Under the pieces are notes generated by a model. The model did no database searches and was not told the origin of the DNA. It worked only from the letters and a program-made list of their open reading frames with translations. 64,000 nt of DNA from Polytrichum commune (lineage: Eukaryota > Streptophyta > Polytrichopsida > Polytrichales > Polytrichaceae): assembly GCA_950295325.1 (NCBI GenBank), contig OX485805.1:35141501-35205500 (forward strand), read 5' to 3'. Positions 24,501-36,140 of this stretch are shown one piece after another (within the stretch, counting starts at the first letter, position 1; every line of letters starts with the position of its first letter). A program made the translations under genes and the position numbers.

Positions 24501-26140
24501 ACATCCCACACTAAGACAAAGTCAAGTCGAAAATCCTGCAATACTATTGATTTTTCAAAAGGAGGAACCTACATATTTTCATACTTTCATATTTTCATAT
24601 ATTCATATATTCCCATTCACTCAGTCCTAGATACTGTCTGTTCTCTAACAACTAAGATGCACCTAACATTTTAAGAGGATTGCTTATTCTTCAGCCAAAG
24701 AGTCCTTCTGCGAATAACAGACTGTACCTTGGTACTATTTTCTCCCTCTTCTGATGTCTCTGCCAAGAGACTTAAAAGAGATGGTAAGTGCTTTTGTATG
24801 TAAGCCAACTGGTGAACTTCCTCCTCTGCTTGGCCAGGCATTGGTCTTCGGCAGACTCCAATTCTAGTCTGCAAAATTTATAACAAACTTACAATATTTA
24901 ACCAATATAATAGTCTTGACCTAATCTATGCTTTACTAGATAAGGAGGTAAGAACTCCCAGTTACAAAACAAACACGCCACCTCTCATGCTCCCAGAACT
25001 TTCTGAAGAAAAATCTCCCCTGGATACAACACCAAATGCAAAGAATGACTTTTTCGAGGAAGTGAAGCCCCACGCAACGCAAGCGTTGACCCTATCAACG
25101 AAGGTGACTTGGCCGGTAATAAAATATGATGTTCATCTGAATTTTGCAAGGCTCGATTCAGCAGTTTGAGCTTGTGCATCGCCACTGACTGTCACGGAGG
25201 GCACTTCAGACAGAAAATATGACTTGAAGACACAATGACAACACTCCAAATCATTCACATAGGAGGCATCTCCATGATATAGCTTGCAAAAGCTTTCAAG
25301 AGTATAAGCTTCAGGATCGTGGGTTTCCTGATTGTATTTAGATAACTTGGGACCCTGATGTAAGTCCCAGGTCAGTCCACGACACCAGATTAGCAACACA
25401 TTTGAGGAATGCACCTGACGTTGCTATTTATGACTACTGCATAAAATCACCAATATCCCATCCAAGATATAAAGAGATAGTCCTCCAGAAGCCTCCAGTT
25501 TTTCTTCTTCAAGGTTAACACAGATTAAGGAAAAGCGCCAATTTCCCAAAGTTGGTTCTCTCAATAATGTGGCAAAGGAGATTCTTGCCTGCAATGGATT
25601 AGGAGAAGGAAGAAATCCATCAATAGCAGATGTAGAAGGCCACACATCAGCTACTGCAGCAGCATCTCGGTGTGGACGGGATGGAACTCGTTTATATGAC
25701 TGAATGTACAGAAACAGCAGTAGGTCGTCAACATCCGCACCCACAGAGTCGATTTCAGTCACCGGTGTACTGGCCAGACGATCCACTGCTTCTCCCTCGT
25801 CATTCAATACAGAAGCCAACGTATCAAGGACCAAATGTGCAAGTGGTTCTGATAGCTGCAAGGCTGTAGCTATGCCTGCAGTGGCCACTCGCTTTCTGCC
25901 ACCTTGTAATGGGCTAGTAGAAGAAACATCGGCAGGGTTGGTTAGAGACCAAGCCGAGACAGGAGGAGCTTGCTGCAGTAACTGCTCACGGTGCGTTCGT
26001 AGAACAGCCACAACGTTGTTGTGAGTAAGGGCCGCAAGTGGCAGAAGGCCGTACTCAAATGGCTCACGTCGCACATGGAGCCACGGCGGCTCCCGTGTTA
26101 ATACTTCTGTACTCGTGGGCGATACTGCACCAGCACTCAT
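21580..26140 (-). CDS. TBCCD1: TBCC domain-containing protein 1, 9 coding exons, 656 aa
   Basis: Exons on the minus strand are 26140-25589, 24868-24728, 24498-23950, 23816-23712, 23067-22927, 22805-22602, 22158-22060, 21844-21733 and 21647-21580 (1971 nt, phases consistent). Diagnostic segments are REPFEYGLLP near the N-terminus, YIQSYKRVPSRPHRDAAAV, EEEVHQLAYIQKHL, PLSQAAPFFANSDPDMPA, VEHCERVQLIVP, CIANCRECVFYLGVNQRPLL and the C-terminal ASGNIRQTYDL. TBCCD1 carries a C-CAP/TBCC beta-helix (about residues 385-515). In animals and algae it acts in centrosome or basal-body positioning, and plant homologues are conserved but less studied. The protein is longer than the roughly 560-residue relatives because of an insertion in exon 3. 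Intron 1 (25588-24869) starts with GC instead of GT (CAG|GCAAGA). Confidence 0.95.
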
Positions 26141-27740
26141 CTTTCTTATTCTTGCCAAAACCTGTTTCAATTGCCTCCTACACTCCCAAAAAAAGGTGTA
26201 ATTCACATGAGTAATCGCTCACGAACGAGCTCGTGCACTCTCAAATTGACACAGCTGTCACTCACAAGTGGCCACACCAAAGGAGAACTGATCTTGCTAT
26301 ATCTGTAGTAAGTATGCCTTCCAAGATACCCATTTCTGTTGCTCAACAACAGAAAATTTATTGAACCCATAGAAACAGAGTCTATATCAGCGACAAAACC
26401 CACACCTTTGTATGCGTCTTCCCAAGTCCACTCTAAGATTCTGTAGGCAATGATGACACACTTCAGAACTGTGACATTTACAATTCTACTCATTTCAACT
26501 TCGGCATTGAAGGAATCAATGTAATAAATCACCAAATTTGAAAGTTCACTATGCGGTTGCTGCTGTGCAATAGAAGAGTGGCCAGCCAAGACTTGACACA
26601 CTCTCCAGTTACATTCCAGACTCTCATGTTGTTTGTACCCTCCTTCCTTAGAAAAAAGCTGTGATGTCCACTCCGGTCCCAGTTGAGGTTCTAGGCGTTA
26701 AAAGCCAGTTAGCATAAATCCAATGCAGCCACTTAGGCCAGTTTCAAGCCACAGCCACACCTCATACAGCTTAACACAAGTGGACAGGGACTACAGACAG
26801 CATGGAACCACCCAGGTTCCTGCAAATTTCGTACATCAGAAGTCATCAGGTCTTCAAGTAGACCTAGTCCACTCTGCAATTTCCATCATCACAAACGTAC
26901 ATTGTGTCTCTCGCCCCCAACCCACGACCAGGTCAAGTTCCCCCACCCGCCCCCGCCCCCAACCCATTCCCAACCCATCCCCCCCCCCCCAAACCCAGCC
27001 CAACCCCCACATTACACATACATATACACATACATCATCGTCCAAAACAACAACAACAACAACAACAACAAATGCTCGCGGTAGGTAAGAGTTTCGGTTC
27101 TTCATCACTCACTTACTTGGCTCCACAGCAGAGATCCTGTCGCCCCAACCAACCAACCTCCACACCACCAGAACCACCGCCCCGCAAACCTAACCCTAAA
27201 AGCCGTTACTGAAGCCAATCTCGTCCATGAGATTTTGTCCAGGGTTCACCATATTCACCACCATCTTCTTGCATCCGCACCTTGTGCACTAACTACTCCG
27301 ATCAAGCTTTCCATTCCGCCATTATCCAGACGTCCACCTCCCCCGGACCTCCAATGCCGCTACCATTCCAGCTCCTCCGCCCCATCCTGACGCCCGCTCG
27401 ACACCAAAAACCCCGCGCATGAGCTCGATATTTCGAGCCGGCCGAGCCACGGCGATTGTGAGAAGCGCATAACGTAAAAAAGGTTGCGAGCCTTGCGTCT
27501 GCGAGAATTGGAGATTTCTGGGAGGACCGAGGTGGAAGCGAGTTCCCACGGGGGCGGGTGCACAGCACTGGCCAGGGCACAGCACGCACACTCTAGCCAT
27601 AGCCTTCTTTAGATGACCACCGCGGGCTGGGTCTCACCCGCGGGGCGCCCGGACCGGACCGGACCGGCCCGCCCACGCCGCAACCGCGCGGCTCGCTAAC
27701 CTCTCCTGCGGCCTGCCTCGCCCGGAATGATCCCAACAAA
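26141..27740 (-). promoter_or_regulatory. Upstream region of TBCCD1
   Basis: The 5' UTR probably lies here, perhaps with a UTR intron. There is a C-rich tract at 26938-27010, a (CAA)n microsatellite at about 27048-27071 and a very GC-rich stretch at 27600-27730. No other gene is supported. The Pro-rich and Val-rich frames over the microsatellite are artefacts. Confidence 0.4.
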
Positions 27741-30227
27741 GGAAGGGGGGTAGATGGGTCTTAAATGGTTACTTTCCTCCGACTAGCCCACTTCTCCTAG
27801 GATATGAAACACGCGATTGGTACGAAATAATTAGCGAATTTAAAAATTGAGGAGTCACTTTCATGATAACCAGTCGCTCATCCAAGTGGAGGGCACTTCC
27901 AGCAACTCTCTTGTGTTATTTATCCATCCAAACAATAATTCATCCATAACATGTTGGTTACATCCATGAGCATTTTGGGTATGATCAATAACCAACTCGA
28001 GAAGGTGGATGATTTGCCGTTTCCATGGTTTTTTGTCGTTCATTCTCCTCTGATTGGTTATCTCGTCCATAACCTATGAAAATTTGAAGCATGTGTCATG
28101 TGTCATTATATGATATAGGTAGTGCACTCGTTTCTAAAACACTTTAGAATGTGTAATTGACTATCTTGTACTTGTAGCATCCTATGTGGTCCAACACTTT
28201 GCTAGTATAACATTGGTTTTTGCAAATCTTAACATTAGATGATTGATACTTAATCCCCACTCTTTTTAAACAACTATCACAACTATCACAAATATCATAT
28301 TAATATGGAGCACATTTTTTAATGTCAATATGGATATTTTAATACTTACACTACTTGAACTATACTAGCACGTATAAGATGTGCATACAATACACTAAGT
28401 TTTAGTTGAAATAAAGCTTTGAAGTTTTTAGCCCCAAAATATACTAATATTCCAATGTGAACCATAGGGGTGTTTTAAGGGGAGAAAGATGGGGCCAACT
28501 CCCCCTTGATCAAAGTCACAAACTTCGATGTAAACCCAAGGCAAGTAAGCAATTTGGCCATAGGAATGCTCCCAAACTTAGATGTAGTATTCTACCTACA
28601 TCCAAGGCATTATCAATCCACATTTTTGCTAGTTGAGCAATATGGGTTCGAAGGCATATGGTTTATTTTAACTAAAATAACATAAAGTGTAGCCCCAATG
28701 TATAGTTTGACATACAAAATATGTGAGGCATGTTCATGTTGATCAGTGGGGGTTACCACTGTGAATGGACATTGAGGGCCAACCCCCCGATTGGCCCAAG
28801 GGGTAAGGGGGATGCATTTACCGCTGCCAACACCGTGGTGAGGGTCCACCCATGCTTACCTTAGTGATTACCTCATTGGTTAGAAGTGACAATTTGCGAG
28901 GGAAGGCGGCTACATGGTTGCAAAGTTTGTGAGGGACATCATTGTTGTAGGTTGCACACTAGTTTTGGCAACATTGTTCTAGCATAATTGCGGCAACATT
29001 GTACTTACAAAGTTATAATAAAGTGCAATAAACATGATCGATGACGTGTGTTTTTTTGTATTTCTTTATGGTTTATGCTACCCCCTTGCTATATTAATCA
29101 AGCACCCAATAACAATTCATGAGTGTAATTGAGAGGAGATTTGTGAATTCCACATGGAAAGTCATCTTTTGGCATACGAAATGTTTGAACCAAACAACAC
29201 TCTCTAATATCTTTGTACCTTTTGTGTCTTTCCACAAGCAATAAGGAGTAGGTAGGCTTTGAAGTCTTGGAGAAATGCATGGACTCACAACATGTGCCAA
29301 ATTCAGGCTCATACACTATTCATTATAATTAGTGTGGATAATAGATAAAGTGGATCATATCAATTTTCAAATACCTCGGAATTAGAGTGGAGCATGTATG
29401 GTAGTGCCATATCAATAAAATTACAAGTGGCATGATTCATATCACGACGAAGGTGTGATCATGACAAGTGGCATGTTGTGATGCACACAAATGAGAATGG
29501 TGGTGGCACATGACATATGAACAAGACATGCCCATTGATCGACTTCTTAATATGTCTTCTTCTGAATACAAAAATATCGCATGCCAAGTGGTGGTGACAC
29601 AACAAGCACACACACGAGATTCCATACATTGACTGACTCATTACACACCCTATTTTGACCACCAAAATGTTTTTTTAAAGTCTATGGGTATGCACTAGTA
29701 TACACCACATTCTTATAAACAAAAACCTAGCAATGGTTTTATAATCATTCTAGTCCACACTAATTTTAATCATGGATGGTCAAAAACAGCGTGGTGCACA
29801 CTCCATGGACTAGATAAACAATGAGAGCATAATGGATGACGAGCCAAGGAAACAGCGAGTCATCCACCTACTTGATTTGGTGTTCAATCATAACAAACCA
29901 GCTCACGAACAAAATCTAAGAATCGTGGATGATATCATGCTCCCATGGATGAAAAACCGCAACGAATTCTTATAACCCTTTTACCCTTGGATGAGTGGGC
30001 GGTTACGAAGTTGGGAAAACGGTGTAAGTTAGAAACAAGGGGAGCCTTTATGACTCCTTCCAATTAGCCGGGTCCCTTGCTCCCACTCCAATCAATGCAC
30101 GACACGTGGCGGGTCATTAATGTCCAAGCGTACATGCGAAACTTGCGTATCCCATTGAGTTCCTCACGGTTTTAAGTTAAGTTAGTGTTGTGGCAACAGT
30201 CTTCAAACTTGGCCCAGCTGGAGAATG
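27741..30227. other. AT-rich intergenic DNA with dispersed-repeat copy
   Basis: The block 27864-27980 (CGCTCATCCAAGTGGAGGGC ... CATCCATGAGCAT) recurs at about 32410-32525. The 27751 motif GTAGATGGGTCTTAA is shared with 12027. No gene is recognised in the rest. Confidence 0.4.
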
Positions 30228-30230
30228 TTA

Positions 30231-30729
30231 GGGCCACTTCACACACGGGACTGAGAGCCCGTGTCCATTACACTCCAAGCACTCTCATTGGTGGAAAGGA
30301 CGGAGCCGGTCCAAGTTCGCTTCACACTACGCTTGAGGGACCAACGGAGTACGTGAATGCAAGATGGATGTAAAGTCTACATGGATTCCTACATGGCACC
30401 AAATGGATCATGTATCATGGTCACTTGGATTATTTTCAAAAACCACCTCTTGGAGGTAGGCCTAACACAAAACCGGGAGACCATGGCACTCCGAATGCTC
30501 ACAACCGTTGGTTTATTCTACTTTATCATGTGTGAGGACCCGCATGAATAGAAATTCATTGAAATAGCGTTTGGTTGAGGGCCCGGTCACATATGACTTC
30601 ACACTACACTCGAGGGTCCGTGACCACACTACGTGATTGTGGAGGTGTGTTGGGACGGCCTTTGGACACTTTCTTTTGGGCTCTCACAATCTCATGGTCA
30701 CGGCTCTTGGCTCGTGTGTGAAGTGGCCC
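30231..30729. mobile_element. Tourist/PIF-Harbinger-like MITE, 499 bp
   Basis: Termini are GGGCCACTTCACACAC and its inverse GTGTGTGAAGTGGCCC. TTA duplications lie at 30228-30230 and 30730-30732. It matches the copy at 12550-13048 along its length, including the internal CGCTTCACACTACGCTTGAG segment. It is non-coding. Confidence 0.9.
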
Positions 30730-30944
30730 TTAGTTAAGAGTCGAGACCCCGAGACAATTATCTCTCGAAATATCTCTTTATGGGTCTGTAGGGGTATATA
30801 AATTTGTGTGCCTTTTACACGTGACTTGCATTGACCCACCGGTGCACTAAGTTAAGTTAGTGCATGCAATTTATTATTCATTCTGCCAGAGACTCTTGAA
30901 CTCTTTATAGCCTGTCATTCTCCCCCAGAAAGTGGTGATCATGT

Positions 30945-31559
30945 TCAGTGATCCGGGAGGTTTTTGGGCATAATAATCGGTTGAGATCCTAGTGTTTTGC
31001 AAGTCCAACCGGTTACATGTTGACACCCTCCGGTTTTCCTTTACTAAATTGGGGTATATTCTATAAATTCCTCTAAAATGATTGGTCATTTTCCTGCAGT
31101 CTTGAACTTCAACCGGTTATTTTTCAAACTCAACCGGTTCATTTGTAACTAATTGCCGGTTCTCCCCGATCCTTGATCATGTTACTTATATCATATTTAG
31201 CAAATGCATCGGATCATCTCAGAGGCATCGATAATAGGATGATGAGCTAAACACCCTAATTTACGGGGGATAAATAAATATATGGTATGTGGCCTATAAC
31301 AAACGTTTCCAACTCCATATATATGTGACGGCCTATGATCGGGGAGAACCGGTAGTTAGTTCCAGATGAACCGGTTGAGTTTGAGAAATAACCGGTTGAA
31401 GTTCAAGACTGCAGGAAATTTACCGATCATTCTAGAGAGATTTATAGAATATACCCCAATTTAATAAAGGAAAACTGAAGGATGTCAACATGTAACTGGT
31501 TGGACTTTCAAACACTAGGATCTCAACCGATTATGCCCAAAAATCTCCCCGATCACTGG
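30945..31559. repeat. Fold-back pair of repeat family A
   Basis: The left arm 30945-31171 and right arm 31336-31559 are copies of repeat family A in opposite orientation, separated by ~165 bp. Together they would fold into a long imperfect hairpin. The outer ends read CAGTGATC...GATCACTG. Whether this is one fold-back element or two insertions cannot be decided from this copy alone. Confidence 0.75.
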
Positions 31560-31571
31560 TCACGGCCATTA

Positions 31572-31896
31572 GGGTCACTTCACACACGAGCCACTGGGCG
31601 TGACCATGTGACTATGAGGCTCCTTGATTCTCATTCAAAGGCCGTACCACCGACGTGGTCTACTGGAATTTGCATCATGCCTACCTTTTAGAGGTGGGCA
31701 TGACGCAAATTCTGATAGACCATGAAACATTATTTATAGTCTACCATGTAGACTTATCATTCATGATAGTTTGGTTGGGCCCTTAAGCTTCACCTTCTAG
31801 TGTGGAGTGAACTTGGACGGTGTTGGCCTTTTTCACCAATGAGAGATCTCATAATGCAATGGTCATGGGCCTTCAGTCTTGTGTGTGAAGTGGCCC
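31572..31896. mobile_element. Tourist-like MITE, 325-bp variant
   Basis: It starts GGGTCACTTCACACACGAG after TTA (31569-31571) and ends GTGTGTGAAGTGGCCC before TTG, so the target duplication is TTA/TTG with one change. An internal imperfect inverted repeat (31657-31732, GGTCTACTGGAATTTGC ...) is shared with the copy at 47032-47644. It belongs to the same terminal family as the 499-bp MITEs but has a different interior. Confidence 0.8.
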
Positions 31897-32201
31897 TTGG
31901 ACGGGAACATGAATTGTCTCATTTGGTTAGCCCATTGTGAACCATGACGGTTGTCGTTTCAAGTGTCAAAATTGGAGTTGAGATGCAACAAAATTAAGGA
32001 GTAAAAAGTGAAGGATTTTCTTCTTTCTCTCGAAGCAATCACATAGATGTGAGTCCCAATTGTCTGAAGTATTGAACCTAGATTGATGTCTTTGTTTCAA
32101 GGTCTAATCTCATTGTAATACGTGTCTTTTTGGTGTCCATTTCTTAACTACAAACCTTGCCATACGAGTACAATCCCAACATAGGAGTGTGCATAAGACT
32201 A

Positions 32202-32410
32202 CACCGTTTATGGTATTTAGTGGCACTTAATATTCATAGTTATGCCATCTTATAACTTTTTTTAGAATGTAAATTTCTACCAAGTAAAGTCTTCAATGTT
32301 TTATAATGTTTCAACAACCTATTTAATTTTGTTGGTAAATAATGATATCATTCCATAATTTTATAACAATACATAATTCAAAACAATAAGTGACATGTAT
32401 TATCATAACC
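32202..32410. mobile_element. Decayed TA-flanked MITE (family B)
   Basis: After TA at 32200-32201 the sequence follows the family B order, including TTTTATAATGTTTCAACAACCTATT, which aligns with 17870-17905. The right terminus is eroded (AATAAGTGACATGTATTATCAT). Confidence 0.5.
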
Positions 32411-33610
32411 AATCACTCATCCACATAGAGGGCACTTTCAACAACTCTCATATGCTTTTCTATTCATGCATATGACATTTCATCCATAATCTATAGTTGA
32501 CATCCATGAGCATACCGGTGTTGTCCCATAACATGGTACATGCACGGTTGGGGTACCTCTTTAGGAACCATGAACCTCTTTTTTTGTAGTTGATGCAAGG
32601 GATCCAAAATTGCCTTCCAAAAACAAAACAAGAACACACAAAGCTAGTATAGAAGCAACTTTTTTACTCAAAGTATTGTCAACAACCACAATGTTTAATT
32701 TAATATAATATAATATTGAGGTACATGGTGCTTTGAGATAAATGATTTGTACATGTTTTATATGTGTTTAGGCTTACATTAGGTTTGTACCACTCCCTTA
32801 CATCCTAATTTGTTTGAATTCCATTTCGAAATCACCAAATATATTCAAACTAAAGGTCCTTTTGCATGTTGCCATATTGGTCATAATAATATGCATTTAT
32901 TTTCAGTCCCAAATTTATAAGAACGTGGACTTTTACATATATATGAGCTCCGTGTTTTGACTAATAACTTGATTGAACCATGTTGCATCTTTATGATGTA
33001 TGCTCACACACCAAAGACATTCCTTTGCTTTCATTTAAGAAAAAACATGGCTTATGTGACAAGTTCTTAAAGCAATAGAAAGTTAATCAACATCATTAAA
33101 TCCCATTAGTTTTGGCTAGCACACTACATAAGATATACAAAGGATTGTCATTCTCTAAAGCTTACAAGAAGGTGCACTTTTGAGCTAACTTCAAAACCTT
33201 CAAAACCTGATAGTTCTTTTTGGGTGGGGAACATTCCTTTTGGATACCCCAACCATGCATGTGCCCAACATGCAAGAATTGATACAAGATATCTTGCTGC
33301 TATCGCAACTCATCATCCACTTTCCTCTCACCCGTTATGTCATTCCTAAATTATGGTGTAGTGTTCAGTTAAGGTCCACACACCTTTTGTATATGACTTC
33401 ACTTGCATCGGTCTCTGCAGAGCTGCCACATGAGCGCCTGGAGAGTTGCAAATATCATCACTTTACATGGGACGATGTGTCGTAGGATAACTCTATATAT
33501 ATATTATCTGCGTCTTTTTAGGTGTTAACTTAGGCAGATTCAAGAATCACGAATGTCAAGCAGGTACTCGAAAGCAGTGTCAGGAAGCACTAGAGCGTGA
33601 ACAATTGAAT
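32411..33610. other. AT-rich intergenic DNA
   Basis: A copy of the 27864-27980 repeat lies at about 32410-32525. No gene is recognised in the remainder. Confidence 0.4.
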
Positions 33611-34160
33611 GAGGAGAACTGACCGCAAGTTACAAATGAAGCGGTTGAAGTTCAAGACTTTCAGAGAAATAACTTATCAATTTAGAGGAATCTATGGAAT
33701 ATACCTCCAATTATTTAAAATAAAAACCGGAAGATCACAACATGCAACCCGGTTGGACTTGGAAACACTGGGATTTTCAGGAAAATAACCTATCAATTTA
33801 GAGGAATCTATGGAACATACCTCCAATTATCAAAGAAAAAACCGGAAGATCACAACATGCAACTGGTTGGACTTGGGAACCTTGGGATTTTCAGGAAAAT
33901 AACCTATCAATTTAGAGAAATCTGTGGAACATACCTCCAATTATCAAAGAAATAACGGAAGATCACAACATGCAACTGGTTGGACTTGGAAACACTGGGA
34001 TTTTCAGGAAAATAACCTATCAATTTAGAGGAATCTGTGGAATATACCTCCAATTATTAAAGATGGAACCGGAAGATCACAACATGCAATCCGGTTGGAC
34101 TTGGAAGCACTGGGATTTTGACCGATTATGCCCGAAAATCTCCCTGGACACTGCGCGTGA
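33611..34160 (+). repeat. Repeat family A copy with internal ~114-bp tandem amplification
   Basis: The motif ATCAATTTAGAG(G) recurs at 33676, 33792, 33906 and 34019 (periods 116, 114 and 113). Each unit includes ACCGGAAGATCACAACATGCAA and GGTTGGACTTGG. The array ends with GATTATGCCCGAAAATCTCCC, the normal right end of family A. One internal segment of an inserted element has therefore been amplified about fourfold. Confidence 0.8.
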
Positions 34161-36140
34161 ATTCGCAGAGCTTTGTGGGTTTAATTACTTACCAGACAAC
34201 GAGGGAGTCAATGTGGTGGCAAGTGAGCATGATGGCACAAAGTAGGAGTGGATAATAATGGTCGGTGTCCGTGTACGGTTTCGACTGCATTCTGACGAAT
34301 TCAGAGGAGTAGTTATAGTTATAACGCAGTTAAGTTAGACTATTCAGGACCGCCCCGGAACCCCCCTCGTGAAACTCGATGGAGCTTCGGTTTGTGCAGC
34401 AGCATTGAACCCTAAAAACATTCGTCATGATTGTACTCCATCTCATATAACTTAAACTGCTTGGGCAGAGTGACCCTTGGACGGCAGTTTTCGCTTTTTG
34501 AACAGTACTCACAAGACCTAGTTCCCTAACTGTATCCTCATGTCTCTCTCTCTCAATCTCTCTCTCTCTCTCCCCCCTTGTTGACGGGATCGTTGATGTG
34601 AACATTTGTGCAAATACAACAACAACAACAAAAAATAAACTTCTACATAAAGACCTGGTACTTTTCTCTGATTTTACAATATGTCCGTTATTTAGCAGAA
34701 TCCACTCGTTTGAGGTAACTGTGCATTTATGACCCTTGTAATGCATGTTGTACAATGGTTTATGCCATAACGCCTGCCGTAGATGATTTTGCCTGAAAAT
34801 CCCAGAATGCACTCCCCTCAAGGCATTTCCCTCCGTAAATATAACAAATACCAAACTACGTATAACTTAAACTCGAATGGAGCCGGCATGTATTCTAGCA
34901 GACAAATGTCTCCACCAGTTCTCTTCCAGTGTGATGTCCCAACTACCAGGCTAGTGCAGTTTATTATTAGTTTAGGAATGGACATCACTCAGTCACATCC
35001 ATGGAAGTCACTCAATCGATCAAAAGTATATTACTCTATGTTCTATATTACAAATTTTGACATCTTGAGTATTGTGTTGCAAGTGAAAGCTAAGCTTCCA
35101 ACCCCATCGAGCAACCGCGCTCCACTGCTGTTTCTTGCAATAGATTTTTAGGGTTTAGAATTGTCAGAGGCAGACACTCCAGATTTTCCATATAATTGCC
35201 AGAACCACCGAAGTGCTCTGTAATTTGCTACATTAGTATATGGGGGCCAGGTGGTGTGAATTTCCATCCAACATTCTAGACTTTACCAGATGTTTTTTGG
35301 ACAACAATATTGCAGCTTCTGTTCAAGCATCTGTTGACCATGTATTTTGTCACTTACGTGACATGCTGTGGAATCCTGTGAAGAGAAAACTCTTGCACCA
35401 CCACATGTATCACAGTACTCATGTATAATGAAAACAAATGACTTCCATCAAACTGACCAAATGAGCATCTACCTTCCAAATTTGTGCCTCAGTGTGAGTT
35501 GAATAGCCAGATGGCGTGTCACTAAAAATAGGCACTTGTTCATGTGTTTTAAATGAAGTGTTAAAAACAGATTAAGCGTCAGGCATTCCAAGGATACAAC
35601 ACAAAGAGGAGTTGTATTGTATAAATTCAGGTATTGAGTCTGCTTCACAACTTCAGAGTATGAGAATTTAGTACTTAACTCAAATTAAGGTGGATTCAGG
35701 ACAGCACAAAACTGTCTCGATTTGTACCGATACTGGAATCCCCCAAATCGGACACACAGGACTTTGTATTTGGCAGTGTCCATCTATTCTTATGTTTGCA
35801 GAGAACAGATGACAACAAGGATATGAATGAAACAACACTACACAAGAGAGGCCAAGAGGAGAAAAAATATGTCAAAATTCTTCTGCCAATAGTACCTACT
35901 GTCTTAAGTAATTTAATTCATGAAGGGGAGTCGTCCTCCCTAATTTACAATTCTTTTCAACCTGATCCTACACGTGTGACACCCCAGCACCAACCTCTTT
36001 TGGCCAGAAACTGAAGATTTTGTTCTATTCGTGTGCAGCTAACCTTGCAAGAAACCCACTTAATCCAAAAAAAAATGTGGGGCAACTCAAGCGAATGGTC
36101 GATTAAAAACAAACAAAAAAGAAAACCCACGGGAGGGCTA
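34161..36140. other. Intergenic DNA and 3' flank of the mTERF gene
   Basis: Microsatellites are (CT)n at about 34540-34572 and (CAA)n at about 34616-34632. The right half probably includes the mTERF 3' UTR. Frames such as 34783-35151 have no recognisable homology. Confidence 0.4.

Noticed and set aside
26723-27212. Pro-rich plus-strand and Val-rich minus-strand frames
   Set aside because: They arise from a C-rich tract and CAA microsatellite upstream of TBCCD1.
34330-34854. 174-codon minus-strand frame
   Set aside because: It spans CT and CAA microsatellites (VVVVV, RERERE) and has no recognisable domain.
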